Positions 26,154 through 35,527 are shown, counted from the first letter of the stretch. The stretch: 64,000 nucleotides of DNA from Sphingomonas sp. LY54 (GCF_035594035.1 NZ_CP141588.1:3068501-3132500); one strand, 5' to 3'. Notes: generated from the letters alone by a model not told the origin. Made by a program: numbers and translations.

Positions 26154-27743
26154 ATGCTGAACCGACCGACCGGCCGTCCCGACCGGCGCACCTTTGCCAT
26201 CATCTCCCATCCGGACGCCGGCAAGACGACGCTGACCGAGAAGCTGCTGCTGTTCGGCGGCGCGATCCATCTCGCCGGCGAGGTCAAGGCGCGCGGCGCG
26301 AACCGCCGCGCACGCTCGGACTGGATGAAGATCGAACAGCAGCGCGGCATCTCGGTCACCAGCTCGGTGATGACGTTCGAGCACAAAAGCGTGACCTACA
26401 ATCTGCTCGACACGCCGGGCCACGAGGATTTCTCCGAGGACACGTACCGCACGCTGACCGCGGTCGATTCCGCGGTGATGGTGATCGACGCCGCGCGCGG
26501 CATCGAGACGCAGACGCGCAAATTGTTCGAGGTCTGCCGCCTTCGCAACGTGCCGATCATCACCTTCGTCAACAAGGTCGATCGCGAGGGCAGGCCGCCG
26601 TTCGAACTGCTCGACGAGATTGCCGACGTGCTCGCGCTCGACGTTGCGCCGATGAGCTGGCCGGTGGGCATGGGCGGGGAGTTCGAGGGCGTCTACGACC
26701 TCGTCCACGATCGCCTGCATCGGCCGTCGAAGGAGGACAGCGGCCATTTCGAGGGCGACACGGTGGCTTTCTCCGGAATGGACGATCCCAAGCTGGCCGA
26801 GACCGTCTCGCCCGACGGCCTCGCTAAGCTGCGCGAGGAAGCCTCGCTCGCCGTCGCCGCTTATCCGACGTTCGATTCCGCCGCCTATCTCGCCGGCGAC
26901 CTCACCCCGGTCTATTTCGGGTCGGCGCTGAAGGAATTCGGGGTCGCCGAACTGATCGCGGCGCTAGGCGAGCATGCGCCGTCGCCGCTGCCGCAGCCGA
27001 CCACGGCCGGCCCGGTCGACCCCGATCATGACGCGGTCTCGGGCTTTATCTTCAAGGTGCAGGCCAACATGAACCCGCAGCATCGCGACCGCGTCGCGTT
27101 CATGCGGCTCTGCTCGGGCCGCTTCAAGCGGGGCATGAAATTGCTCCAGCCGTCGACCGGCAAGGCGATCGCGGTGCACAGCCCGATCCTGTTTTTCGCC
27201 CAGAATCGCGAGCTGGCGGACGAGGCCTTTCCGGGCGACATCATCGGCATTCCGAACCACGGCACTTTGCGCGTAGGCGACACGCTGACCGAGGACGCGT
27301 CGATCAGCTTCACCGGCCTGCCCAATTTCGCACCCGAAATCTTGCGGCGCGTCGTGCTCGGCGATCCGACCAAGACCAAGCAGCTCAGGAAGGCGCTCGA
27401 CGACATGGCGGAGGAGGGGGTGACCCAGGTCTTCTACCCCTCGATCGGCGCCAACTGGATCGTCGGCGTGGTCGGCCAGCTCCAGCTCGAGGTGCTGATC
27501 TCGCGGCTTGAGGTCGAATATAAGGTCGACGCGCGCTTCGAGCCTTCGCCCTGGGACACGGCGCGCTGGATCTCGGCCGACAATCCGGCCGATTTGAAGG
27601 CGTTCGTCGACGGGCACAAGAGCGCGGTCGCGACCGACCGCGACGGCGCACCGGTATTCATGGCCAAGGATTTGTGGGAGCTGAGCTTCCACGAGCAGCG
27701 CAACCCGGGTGTCCGCTTCACCGCGACGAAGGAACGCAGCTGA
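26154..27743 (+). CDS. prfC: peptide chain release factor 3
   Basis: A 529-residue GTPase from ATG 26154. G1 is ISHPDAGKTTLTEKLL, switch I region is EQQRGISVTSSV, G3 is LDTPGHEDFSEDTYR and G4 is FVNKVDREG. The stretch KARGANRRARSDWMKIEQQ is typical of RF3 rather than EF-G. It recycles RF1/RF2 from the ribosome after peptide release. Its stop codon overlaps the region where the next gene starts. Confidence 0.96.
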   Translation: MLNRPTGRPDRRTFAIISHPDAGKTTLTEKLLLFGGAIHLAGEVKARGANRRARSDWMKIEQQRGISVTSSVMTFEHKSVTYNLLDTPGHEDFSEDTYRTLTAVDSAVMVIDAARGIETQTRKLFEVCRLRNVPIITFVNKVDREGRPPFELLDEIADVLALDVAPMSWPVGMGGEFEGVYDLVHDRLHRPSKEDSGHFEGDTVAFSGMDDPKLAETVSPDGLAKLREEASLAVAAYPTFDSAAYLAGDLTPVYFGSALKEFGVAELIAALGEHAPSPLPQPTTAGPVDPDHDAVSGFIFKVQANMNPQHRDRVAFMRLCSGRFKRGMKLLQPSTGKAIAVHSPILFFAQNRELADEAFPGDIIGIPNHGTLRVGDTLTEDASISFTGLPNFAPEILRRVVLGDPTKTKQLRKALDDMAEEGVTQVFYPSIGANWIVGVVGQLQLEVLISRLEVEYKVDARFEPSPWDTARWISADNPADLKAFVDGHKSAVATDRDGAPVFMAKDLWELSFHEQRNPGVRFTATKERS

Positions 27744-28921
27744 GCCAGCCGCTCCAATATGACGCGATCGTCCTCGGCGCCGGCGGCGCCGGGCTGATGT
27801 GCGCTGCCGTCGCCGGACAAAGGGGACGGCGGGTGCTGCTCGTCGACCATTCCGACCAGGCCGGCAAGAAGATCCTGATCTCGGGCGGCGGCCGCTGCAA
27901 CTTCACCAACGTCCACACCGCGCCGGACCGCTACATCTCGGCCAACCCGCATTTCATGAAATCGGCGCTGCGCCGCTACACCGCGCAGGATTTCATCGAT
28001 CTCGTCGACCGCCACCGCATCGCCTGGCACGAAAAGACGCTGGGGCAGCTCTTTTGCGACGGCTCGGCGCGGCAGATCGTCCATATGCTGATGGAGGAAT
28101 GCGCCAAGGGCGCGGTGCGGATCGCCTTGGGCAGCCCGGTCCGCGACGTTACGCATGCCGACGGCTGCTTCACGGTGCGCCATGGTGATGCGGCAGCGTC
28201 GGCGCCGGCTCTTGTGATCGCGACCGGCGGGCCTTCGATCCCCAAGATGGGCGCGACCGGCTTTGCTTACGATCTTGCCCGCCAGTTCGGGCTGAAGGTC
28301 GTCGAGCCGCGCCCGGCATTGGTGCCGCTGACCCTGGGCGGCGACGAAGTGCTGTTCCGCGATCTTTCCGGAGTGGCGACCGAAATCGTCGCCAAAGCGG
28401 GCAAGACGCGCTTCCGCGAGGCGGCCTTGTTTACCCACAAGGGGCTTTCCGGCCCGGCGATCCTGCAAATCTCCTCTTACTGGCGCCATGGCCAGCCGGT
28501 CGGCATCGACTTCCTGCCGTCGCAGGAGCCGGACTGGGCGGTCACGGCCAAGCGCGAGCGGCCGCGCACGCATTTCCATACCTTGCTCGGCGAGCAGCTC
28601 CCCGTCCGACTCGCCGAAACCCTGGCAAAGAAGATCGGCTTGTGGGGCGAGCTTGCCAATCTACCCGACCGCAAGCTGGACGAGGCGGGCCGCCGTCTTG
28701 CCGACTGGCAGTTCAACCCGAACGGCACCGAAGGCTTCGCCAAGGCCGAGGTCACGGCCGGCGGAATCAGCACCGACGGCCTGTCTTCGCAAACAATGCA
28801 AGCCAAAAGCGTTCCGGGACTGTATGCGGTCGGCGAAGCGGTCGACGTCACCGGGTGGCTCGGCGGCTATAATTTTCAGTGGGCATGGGCGAGCGGCTGG
28901 GCCGCCGGCCAAGTCCTCTAG
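27674..28921 (+). CDS. BaiN/YhiN-like NAD(P)/FAD-dependent oxidoreductase
   Basis: The FAD motif VLGAGGAGLMCAAVAG and the family signature GGGRCNFTN are clear; ATGGPSIPKMG, FTHKGLSGPAILQISSYW and EAVDVTGWLGGYNFQWAW match the HI0933/BaiN group. The start is uncertain. The only ordinary start upstream of the FAD motif is GTG 27674, which overlaps prfC by 70 bp. A CTG at 27740, overlapping the prfC stop (CTGA) with AAGGA upstream, gives a more typical N-terminus (about 393 residues). The family reduces bile-acid or other enone substrates in gut bacteria; the substrate here is unknown. Confidence 0.85.
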   Translation: MGAELPRAAQPGCPLHRDEGTQLSQPLQYDAIVLGAGGAGLMCAAVAGQRGRRVLLVDHSDQAGKKILISGGGRCNFTNVHTAPDRYISANPHFMKSALRRYTAQDFIDLVDRHRIAWHEKTLGQLFCDGSARQIVHMLMEECAKGAVRIALGSPVRDVTHADGCFTVRHGDAAASAPALVIATGGPSIPKMGATGFAYDLARQFGLKVVEPRPALVPLTLGGDEVLFRDLSGVATEIVAKAGKTRFREAALFTHKGLSGPAILQISSYWRHGQPVGIDFLPSQEPDWAVTAKRERPRTHFHTLLGEQLPVRLAETLAKKIGLWGELANLPDRKLDEAGRRLADWQFNPNGTEGFAKAEVTAGGISTDGLSSQTMQAKSVPGLYAVGEAVDVTGWLGGYNFQWAWASGWAAGQVL

Positions 28922-28980
28922 GCTCAAAACCACCTTTTTTACCCTTGTCGCTTACGGCGGCACGACCCAATTGGAACAGC

Positions 28981-30936
28981 ATGCCATTCTCGAATCTTCC
29001 CGCGCAGCTTCAGGAGGCTCTCGCCGCCCGCGGCTATGAGGCCCCGACTCCGGTCCAGGCCGCCGTCCTCGAACCCGAAGCCGAAGGCCGCGACCTCGTC
29101 GTCTCCGCCCAGACCGGTTCAGGCAAGACCGTGGCCTTCGGCCTCGCCATGGCGCCGCAGCTCATCGAGCCGAACGGCGAGGCGGCCTATGTCCGCGAGC
29201 CGCTGGCGCTGATCATCGCGCCGACGCGCGAGCTGGCGCTGCAGGTCAGCCGCGAGCTGATCTGGCTCTACGGCAAGGCCGGCGCCCGCATCGCCACCTG
29301 CGTCGGCGGCATGGACGCCTCCAAGGAGCGCCGCAACCTCGCCCAGGGCGCGCATATCGTGGTCGGCACGCCGGGCCGCCTGCGCGACCATCTCGAGCGC
29401 GGCGCGCTCGACCTTCGCAACCTCCGCGCCGTCGTCCTCGACGAGGCGGACGAGATGCTCGACATGGGCTTCCGCGAGGACCTCGAAGAGATACTCGACG
29501 CGACTCCGGCCGAGCGCCGCACGCTCTTGTTCTCGGCCACCATGCCCAAGCCGATCGTCGCCCTCGCCAAGCGCTACCAGCGCGACGCTTTGCGCATCTC
29601 GACCGTCGGCGAGGATCGCGGCCATGGCGACATCAGCTACCAGGCGATCGCGGTCGCCCCTGCCGATATCGAGAATGCGGTCGTCAACCTGCTCCGCCTC
29701 TACGAGGCGGAGACGGCGATGCTGTTCTGCGCGACGCGCGACAATGTGCGTAGGCTCCACGCCAGCCTGATAGAGCGCGGCTTCGCAGCGGTGGCCCTGT
29801 CCGGGGAGCACAGCCAGAACGAGCGCAACGCGGCGTTGCAGGCCTTGCGCGACCGCCGCGCCCGCGTCTGCGTCGCCACCGACGTCGCCGCCCGCGGCAT
29901 CGATCTGCCGACCTTGAGCCTCGTCGTCCACGTCGAGCTGCCGCGCGACGCCGAGACGCTGCAGCACCGTTCGGGCCGCACCGGCCGCGCCGGCAAGAAG
30001 GGCACGGCCGTGCTGCTGGTGCCCTATCCGCGCCGCAAGCGCGTCGACATGATGCTGCGCGGCGCCAAGATCCCGGCCGAATGGGTGCCGGCGCCGACTT
30101 CGGACGACATCCGCAAGAACGATCGCGAGCGGCTGCTCACGACTCTGCTCGAGCCGATCGAGATCGACGAGGAGGATCGCGAGATCGCGCAGCGCCTGCT
30201 CGCCGAGCGTTCGCCCGAGGAGCTGGCAGCCGCGCTCGTGCAGGCGCATCGCGCCAAGATGCCCGCGCCCGAGGAACTGCTCGACCAGGGCGGAAGCGAG
30301 CGTCCGCAGCGCGACATGGGGCCGCGCCCCGGCTTCGAGGACACGGTCTGGTTCCGCATGGACATCGGCCGCCGCCAGAATGCCGATCCGCGCTGGATCC
30401 TGCCTTTGCTGTGCCGCCGCGGCCACATCACCAAGAACGAGATCGGCGCGATCCGCATTGCCGCGGGCGAGACGATGTTCGAGATCCCGCGCGCCATTGC
30501 CGGCAAGTTCGCGGACGCGCTGAAGCGCACCGAAGGCGGCGACCCCGAAGGCGAGGGCGGCGTCCGCATCGAGCCGTTCCAGGGCAAGCCCCGCGAGGAG
30601 GCGCGCGCCAACCGCCGCACCGGCCCTTCGCAGGGTGATCGTCCGTTCCCGCCGCGCGGCGACCGCCCGACCGGTCCGCGTGGAGACCGTCCGTCCGCTC
30701 CGCGCGGCGATCGCCCCCTGGGCCCGCGCACCGAGCGGCCGTCGGCGCCGCGTGGCGACCGTCCGTTCGAGGCCCGTGGGGATCGTCCCCTGGGCCCGCG
30801 CAGTCCGTCGGCGCCCCGCGGAGACCGTCCGTTCGAGCCCCGCGGCGATCGTCCTGCGGGCCCGCGCGGCGACCGTCCGACTTCGCCCCGCGGCGGCAAG
30901 CCGCCTTATCGGGCCAAGCCGAACCGGGACCGGTAA
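28981..30936 (+). CDS. DEAD-box RNA helicase with DbpA-type RNA-binding domain and GDRP-repeat tail
   Basis: A 651-residue protein from ATG 28981. Motifs: Q motif region (LPAQLQEALAARGYEAPTPVQ), I (AQTGSGKT), Ia (PTRELALQ), II (VLDEADEML), III (FSATMP), and VI (HRSGRTGRAGKKG). Residues about 450-525 fit a DbpA/CsdA-type RNA-binding domain (WFRMDIGRRQNADPRWILP). The last about 105 residues contain nine GDRP repeats alternating with short P/R-rich spacers, a basic disordered tail like those of DeaD-type helicases. It probably unwinds structured RNA in ribosome assembly or cold adaptation. The tail should add nonspecific RNA binding. Confidence 0.92.
   Translation: MPFSNLPAQLQEALAARGYEAPTPVQAAVLEPEAEGRDLVVSAQTGSGKTVAFGLAMAPQLIEPNGEAAYVREPLALIIAPTRELALQVSRELIWLYGKAGARIATCVGGMDASKERRNLAQGAHIVVGTPGRLRDHLERGALDLRNLRAVVLDEADEMLDMGFREDLEEILDATPAERRTLLFSATMPKPIVALAKRYQRDALRISTVGEDRGHGDISYQAIAVAPADIENAVVNLLRLYEAETAMLFCATRDNVRRLHASLIERGFAAVALSGEHSQNERNAALQALRDRRARVCVATDVAARGIDLPTLSLVVHVELPRDAETLQHRSGRTGRAGKKGTAVLLVPYPRRKRVDMMLRGAKIPAEWVPAPTSDDIRKNDRERLLTTLLEPIEIDEEDREIAQRLLAERSPEELAAALVQAHRAKMPAPEELLDQGGSERPQRDMGPRPGFEDTVWFRMDIGRRQNADPRWILPLLCRRGHITKNEIGAIRIAAGETMFEIPRAIAGKFADALKRTEGGDPEGEGGVRIEPFQGKPREEARANRRTGPSQGDRPFPPRGDRPTGPRGDRPSAPRGDRPLGPRTERPSAPRGDRPFEARGDRPLGPRSPSAPRGDRPFEPRGDRPAGPRGDRPTSPRGGKPPYRAKPNRDR
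30630..30900 (+). repeat. GDRP-coding tandem repeats at the 3' end of the helicase gene
   Basis: Nine imperfect units of about 27 bp reading (R)GDRP followed by PTGPR, SAPR, LGPR, FEAR and similar. They are in frame and give the basic disordered C-terminus of the helicase. Confidence 0.7.
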
Positions 30937-30945
30937 ACCCCGGCG

Positions 30946-31407
30946 GTGAGCGTCCCGCGGATCCTCGTCGATGCCGACGCCTGTCCGGTGAAGGAGGAGA
31001 TCTACAAGGTCGCCTTCCGCCGGGAGGTGCCGGTCACGATCGTCAGCAACGCCCATCTGCGCGTGCCCGACCATCCGCTGATCGCGCGGGTCGTGGTCAG
31101 CGACGGCTTCGATGCGGCCGACGACTGGATCGCCGAGGCCGCCGACGCCAAGTGCGTCGTCGTCACGGCGGACATCCTGCTCGCCGATCGCTGCATCAAG
31201 GCCGGCGCGACGGTGCTGGGGCCAAACGGCAAGCCGTTCACAGCCAATTCGATCGGCGCCGCCGTCGCCACCCGCGCGATCATGGCCGACCTGCGCGCCG
31301 GGATGGGGAACCCGCTCGCCGGCGGGCCCGCGCCATTCGCCAAGACCGACCGTTCGCGCTTCCTGTCGGCCCTCGACGAAGCGCTCGGGCGGCTCGCCCG
31401 CCCCTGA
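30946..31407 (+). CDS. YaiI/YqxD (DUF188) family protein
   Basis: A 153-residue protein from GTG 30946, ten bases after the helicase stop. Family signatures are ILVDADACPVKEEIYKVA, VSDGFDAADDWIAE, VVTADILLADRCIKAG and GPNGKPFTANSIG. These proteins have a PIN-like fold with conserved aspartates and are suspected nucleases, but no activity is established. It is probably co-transcribed with the helicase gene. Confidence 0.9.
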   Translation: MSVPRILVDADACPVKEEIYKVAFRREVPVTIVSNAHLRVPDHPLIARVVVSDGFDAADDWIAEAADAKCVVVTADILLADRCIKAGATVLGPNGKPFTANSIGAAVATRAIMADLRAGMGNPLAGGPAPFAKTDRSRFLSALDEALGRLARP

Positions 31408-31589
31408 TTTTCCGCCACTTTCGGCGCTGCGACGAACCGTTCGGCTTCGCTATCGGGCGACTGGTCCTGCCGCTTAGCCTCGTCGAACGACAGCGTCCCG
31501 TTCGTTCATCTGGCGTACAGCCGCCGGACCACTTTCTGGCTTCGTCGTTAACCACAGTTTCGGTTGACGGAGCGAGTAAGGGGCACATC

Positions 31590-31934
31590 ATGGCGATGTA
31601 TATTTATCAGACCGACGGCCATCCCGTCGGTTTCCGTTTCAGCAACTTCATCCACGATCTCGAGGGCCGGCCGCTGGGCCGTATCCTCGGCACCCACGTC
31701 TACCGGCTCGACGGCTCCTATGTCGGCGAGCTGTTCAAGGACAGCGTGGTCGACAAGCCGGCGCCGCCGGTGCGGCCGATCCAGGCGATCGCGCCGCCGC
31801 CGTCCATTCCGAGCCCGGGCGCCGGCTTCCAGCGCCGCGGCCTGGTCAATTACGGTTATCCGGACGTGTTTCATCGCCTTTACGAGGGCGATCACCTCTT
31901 GCTCGACGAAACGATGGCGATCGCCGCCGAATAG
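31590..31934 (+). CDS. conserved short protein of unknown function
   Basis: A 114-residue protein from ATG 31590, with AAGGGG at good spacing. The first half has two matching beta-hairpin-like units (FSNFIHDLEGRPLGRILG and THVYRLDGSYVGELFKD), that is, a repeated [LDG/LEG]..[V/L]G motif. A proline-rich linker (PPVRPIQAIAPPPSIPSPG) leads to a short C-terminal part. It has no signal peptide or catalytic motif. I do not recognise a characterised family. An excellent terminator follows, so it ends a transcript. Its 180-bp upstream gap shows no other feature. Confidence 0.7.
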   Translation: MAMYIYQTDGHPVGFRFSNFIHDLEGRPLGRILGTHVYRLDGSYVGELFKDSVVDKPAPPVRPIQAIAPPPSIPSPGAGFQRRGLVNYGYPDVFHRLYEGDHLLLDETMAIAAE

Positions 31935-31941
31935 TCGAGCT

Positions 31942-31982
31942 GCGCGGCGGCCGCTCCCCCCTGGCCGCCGCGCCCTTTTTTT
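31942..31982 (+). terminator. intrinsic terminator
   Basis: An 11-bp perfect stem GCGCGGCGGCC (31942-31952) / GGCCGCCGCGC (31962-31972), followed by CC and eight T residues. It is among the clearest terminators in the window and ends the transcript carrying the short protein at 31590. Confidence 0.92.
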
Positions 31983-31986
31983 CGCG

Positions 31987-33843
31987 TCAGCCGCGCAGCC
32001 GCTGCGCGATGCGCTGGTTGACCAGTTTCTCCAGGATCGTTAGCGGCACCGCGCCCTGCAGCAGCACCTGGTGGAAATCCCTGAGGTCGAAGCGCGCGCC
32101 GAGCCGCGCCTTGGCCTCGCGGCGCAGCCTGTCCCACATGATGTGGCCGACCTTGTAGCCGGTCGCCTGGCCGGGCCAGACCGTGTATCGGTCGATCTCG
32201 CCCTGGCTGCGGCCGCGGGCGATGCCGGTCGTCTTGATGAAATAGTCGGTCGCCTGCTCGCGGCTCCAGCGCTTGGAGTGGAGGCCGGAATCGACGACCA
32301 GCCGGGTCGCGCGGAACAGATAGGATTGCAGCATCCCGGCGCGGCCGAGCGGATCGCCTTCATAGAGGCCCATCTCGTCGGCGAGCTGCTCGGCATAGAG
32401 CGCCCAGCCCTCCGAATAAGCCGAATAGCCGCCGAGGCGGCGGATCAGCGGGATGTCCTCCGATTCCTGGGCGAGGCTGACCTGGAGATGGTGGCCCGGA
32501 GTCGCCTCGTGGAAGGTGAGGGTGGCGAGGCCGAATTTGGGACGATCGAACGTGTCGCGCAGGTTGATGTAGTAAATGGCCGGGCGCGAGCCATCGAGCG
32601 GCGCGCTGTCATAATAGCCGCCCGGCGCGCCCGCCTGGATGAGCGGCGGCACGCGGCGCACTTCCACCTCGGCCTTGGGCAGGGTTGCGAACGCCTCGGG
32701 CAGGCGCGCGTCCATCCGCTCGATGTGGCGGTTGAGTTCGGCGAGCAGGGCGGCGCGGCCTTCGTCGGTATTGGGATAGAGCTGCGACGGCTCCTTGTTG
32801 AGCTGGGCGAGTCGCTCGCCGGCCGTGCCCTGGGTGAGGCCGTGGCCGCGCAGGATCGGATCGAGCCTGGCCTCGAGCTCGGCAACCTGCTCCAGCCCGA
32901 GCCGGTGGACGTCGTCGGGCGCCATGTTGGTCGTGGTCGCGGCCTTGAGCGCGCCGGCATAATAAGCCTCGCCGTCGGGCAGGCGCCATACGCCGGCATC
33001 GTGCGTCGCGCGTCCGCGCAGTTCGGTGACGGTGGCGATGTGGCGGTCGAGCGCGGGGAAGACCTCGCTGGCGACGATCTTCTCGGCCTGCGCGGCATAG
33101 GCGTCGCCGAGCCCGGCCGCCTTGGCGCGGCGGGCGAGCGAGGCCACGAGCAGCGTGTTCGCGGCCGGCTGGTCGCGCAGCGAGCGGAGCTGCTTCAGCG
33201 TCGTGTCGAGGATGTAGTCGGGCGCGAAGACCCCGCCCGCGGCATCCTGCTTCTGCCGCTCGAGGCTCTCGTCGAGCGCGCGCGGGAACTGGGCGACGCG
33301 CGCCACGTAGCTTTCGGCGTCGGCCCGATTCTCGATGCTGTGCTGGGTGTCGAGGAAATCGGGGATGCCGCGATAGGGCCCGGTGAGCTGGCTCAGGACA
33401 TAGGGCGCGAAGCGGCCGCCGGCAGAGCCGTAGGTGAAGCGCTCGCTGGCCTGGATGCGGTTGAGCAGGCCATATTCGACGACGTCATAATCGAGCCCGG
33501 CGGCCTCGGAGAGGCGGGCCCGGTCGACCTGGCGCAGTTCGGCGAGCTCGGCCTTGGCCCGCGCCAGATCCTTCGCCTGGCCGGCCGCGCTGTAATCGTC
33601 GAGCTTGCTGCGGAGGTGGGCGCGCTCGCCCTTGTCGAGGCCGAGGCCGGTCGCTTGCTCGGGATTGTCCTCCAGCCGGGCGTAGAAGAAGCGGTCGAGC
33701 ATGGTCCGCAACCGCTGGTCCTCGCTGCCGCCGGTGGCGGTTGGGGTGAGGGCGGCGCTGTCGCCGCCGGCGGTCGTGCAGCCGGGAAGCGTGGCGCCCA
33801 GCGCCAGCGCGCCGGCCGATGTCATGAACGAGCGGCGATCCAT
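31987..33843 (-). CDS. DUF885 family protein, probable zinc peptidase, Tat-exported
   Basis: A 618-residue protein from ATG 33843, with GAGGAGA upstream. The N-terminus MDRRSFMTSAGALALGATLPGC has a twin-arginine motif and a lipobox-like LPGC. The HExxH-like site is in TFHEATPGHHLQVSLAQE; GYSAYSEGWALYAEQLADE with its second glutamate follows, as in the DUF885 family. Members are assumed to be metallopeptidases of the periplasm, but substrates are not established. It stands as a single gene, with no convincing terminator of its own apart from the shared hairpin at 31942-31972. Confidence 0.85.
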   Translation of the reverse strand: MDRRSFMTSAGALALGATLPGCTTAGGDSAALTPTATGGSEDQRLRTMLDRFFYARLEDNPEQATGLGLDKGERAHLRSKLDDYSAAGQAKDLARAKAELAELRQVDRARLSEAAGLDYDVVEYGLLNRIQASERFTYGSAGGRFAPYVLSQLTGPYRGIPDFLDTQHSIENRADAESYVARVAQFPRALDESLERQKQDAAGGVFAPDYILDTTLKQLRSLRDQPAANTLLVASLARRAKAAGLGDAYAAQAEKIVASEVFPALDRHIATVTELRGRATHDAGVWRLPDGEAYYAGALKAATTTNMAPDDVHRLGLEQVAELEARLDPILRGHGLTQGTAGERLAQLNKEPSQLYPNTDEGRAALLAELNRHIERMDARLPEAFATLPKAEVEVRRVPPLIQAGAPGGYYDSAPLDGSRPAIYYINLRDTFDRPKFGLATLTFHEATPGHHLQVSLAQESEDIPLIRRLGGYSAYSEGWALYAEQLADEMGLYEGDPLGRAGMLQSYLFRATRLVVDSGLHSKRWSREQATDYFIKTTGIARGRSQGEIDRYTVWPGQATGYKVGHIMWDRLRREAKARLGARFDLRDFHQVLLQGAVPLTILEKLVNQRIAQRLRG

Positions 33844-33985
33844 TTCAGTCTCCTCATCCGGTCGCGACCGCCTCGTGCCGGGCGGCGTGCGTCGGACGCA
33901 GGGCTAATGCGCCCGCCGCGCCGAGTAAACGAGGGAAGTACGGTGTGCCGTTGGCGGCCACCGCAAGAGCGAAATTTCAAGGAAG

Positions 33986-34059
33986 TGGAGGCCCGAGCCG
34001 GAATCGAACCGGCGTGCAAGGATTTGCAGTCCTCTGCGTAACCACTCCGCCATCGGGCC
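33986..34059 (-). tRNA. tRNA-Cys (GCA)
   Basis: A 74-nt cloverleaf on the - strand: acceptor stem GGCCCGA/TCGGGCC, D-arm GCGGAGTGGTTACGC, anticodon stem-loop with GCA (AGGACTGCAAATCCT), T-arm CCGGTTCGATTCCGG, discriminator T, and an encoded CCA (33986-33988). Confidence 0.97.
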
Positions 34060-34163
34060 GAGGCCGCGGATTTGTGCGGCTTTGCTCTCCGTGTCAACAG
34101 CGAGTTGGTGGAAAAGGCGCGCGGGTTCGCTGGCGCGCGCCTATCCAGGGGTGAGCGTCGCCC

Positions 34164-34604
34164 TCAGGCGGCCGGGGCAGCCCGCGGCGTGCGGCGCTTG
34201 CGGCCGCCGCCTGTCTTCTTGCCGAGGCCGAGTTCCTTTGCCAGCGAGCGCCGCCGCTCGGCATAATTGGCGGCCATCATTGGATAGTCCGCTTTCAATC
34301 CCCATTTCTGGCGATATTGGTCCGGCGTCAGTTTGTGGTCGACCATCAAGTGGCGCTTCAGCGTCTTGAGCTTGCGGCCGTCTTCGAGACAGACGATGTA
34401 ATCGGGCTTGATCGAAGAACGGATAGGTACCGCAGGTTCCTGCTTGACTTCCGATTCTTTGGAGGACCGGCCAAGCCCGACAAGCGTTTCGTGGACCGTG
34501 TTGATCAGCTTGGGAAGATCGTTAACGGCGACGACATTGTTGCGAACATGCGCGCAAACGATATCGGCGGTGAGCAGCGTAAGGTCTTCGTCTTGTGCGT
34601 CCAT
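34164..34604 (-). CDS. mucR: MucR/Ros-family zinc-finger transcriptional regulator
   Basis: About 146 residues from ATG 34604, chosen for GGGGAA seven bases upstream; ATG 34652 would add 16 residues. The N-terminal part (LLTADIVCAHVRNNVVAVNDLP) and the C-terminal zinc-finger region (DYIVCLEDGRKLKTLKRHL, then VDHKLTPDQYRQKWGLKADYP) are typical of MucR. MucR proteins bind AT-rich DNA, oligomerise through the N-terminus, and control exopolysaccharide, motility and cell-cycle genes. The upstream region is unusually AT-rich for this genome (34660-34740), which would fit autoregulation. Confidence 0.92.
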   Translation of the reverse strand: MDAQDEDLTLLTADIVCAHVRNNVVAVNDLPKLINTVHETLVGLGRSSKESEVKQEPAVPIRSSIKPDYIVCLEDGRKLKTLKRHLMVDHKLTPDQYRQKWGLKADYPMMAANYAERRRSLAKELGLGKKTGGGRKRRTPRAAPAA

Positions 34605-34861
34605 GGCCACGTTCCCCGAATTTTGTTCTTGGCGTAATGGGGATACATCCATTCCGGAGTGAAAATCAATTTGAAGCGGCGTGAAAGATAAAGTTTTTTT
34701 CGGGGTCGTTACACCAACTTATGTTAGTATTTGAATCGCGACCCTATCGAGCGAGTACGGGGCAGTTGCCGCTTGGCCTCTTCGGCCCTTGCGGATAAAA
34801 GCCCGCAGAGACAGTTTTGCTGTATTGCATCGCTAAGACAGTTATGCGAATAGGGATCCCA

Positions 34862-35512
34862 ATGACCGAGCACAATTTCGACCAGATGCGGCGTGCCATG
34901 GTGGCGAGCCAGCTGCGGACCACGGGGGTGAGCGACGCCCGCGTCGTCGCGGCGATGGGCGAAGTGCCGCGCGAGCGTTTCGTGCCCGCCGATCGCGCTT
35001 CGATGGCTTATGCCGAGACGCTGGTGCCGCTCGGCAACGACCGCGCCCTCAATTCGGCGATGGCGACCGGCCGGCTGCTGACCGAAGCGCAGCCGAGCCC
35101 GCACGACAAGGCGCTCGTGGTCGGCGCCGCCACCGGCTATTCCGCCGCCGTCCTGGCCCGCTTGGTCGGGTCGGTCGTCGCGGTCGAGGAAGATCCTGCG
35201 CTCGTCGCGGCCGCCCGCGCTGCGCTCGGCAACACGTCGGTGGAGCTCGTCGAGGCGCCGCTTTCCGCGGGCCACGCCAAGGGCGCGCCCTATGATCTCA
35301 TCCTGATCGACGGGTCGGTCGAGTTCGTGCCCGATGCGATCGTCAAGCAGCTCGCCGACGGCGGGCGCCTGGTCGCGTCGGTGGTCGAGGACGGGGTGCA
35401 ACGCCTGGCGATCGGCCGCCGTTCGGGTTCTGCTTTCGGCATGACGGCCTTCGCCGACGTGGCGTCGGCCATTCTCCCGGGGTTCCAGAAACCCCGGGCA
35501 TTCACATTCTGA
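34862..35512 (+). CDS. protein-L-isoaspartate O-methyltransferase-like protein
   Basis: A 216-residue protein from ATG 34862. It matches the PCMT fold: N-terminal MRRAMVASQLRTTGVSDARV, VPRERFVP, an SAM-binding stretch ALVVGAATGYSAAVLARL with EED, and YDLILIDGSVEFVP. The classical motif (VLEIGTGSGY) is altered, and such proteins next to tolC in sphingomonads and related bacteria may not repair isoaspartate. It lies 15 bp before tolC and is probably co-transcribed with it. Confidence 0.82.
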   Translation: MTEHNFDQMRRAMVASQLRTTGVSDARVVAAMGEVPRERFVPADRASMAYAETLVPLGNDRALNSAMATGRLLTEAQPSPHDKALVVGAATGYSAAVLARLVGSVVAVEEDPALVAAARAALGNTSVELVEAPLSAGHAKGAPYDLILIDGSVEFVPDAIVKQLADGGRLVASVVEDGVQRLAIGRRSGSAFGMTAFADVASAILPGFQKPRAFTF

Positions 35513-35527
35513 GAGGCGGAGTAGCGT

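Noticed and set aside
31152-31934. A 260-codon version of the short protein at 31590
   Set aside because: The upstream part overlaps the YaiI-family gene in another frame. ATG 31590 has a good ribosome binding site.
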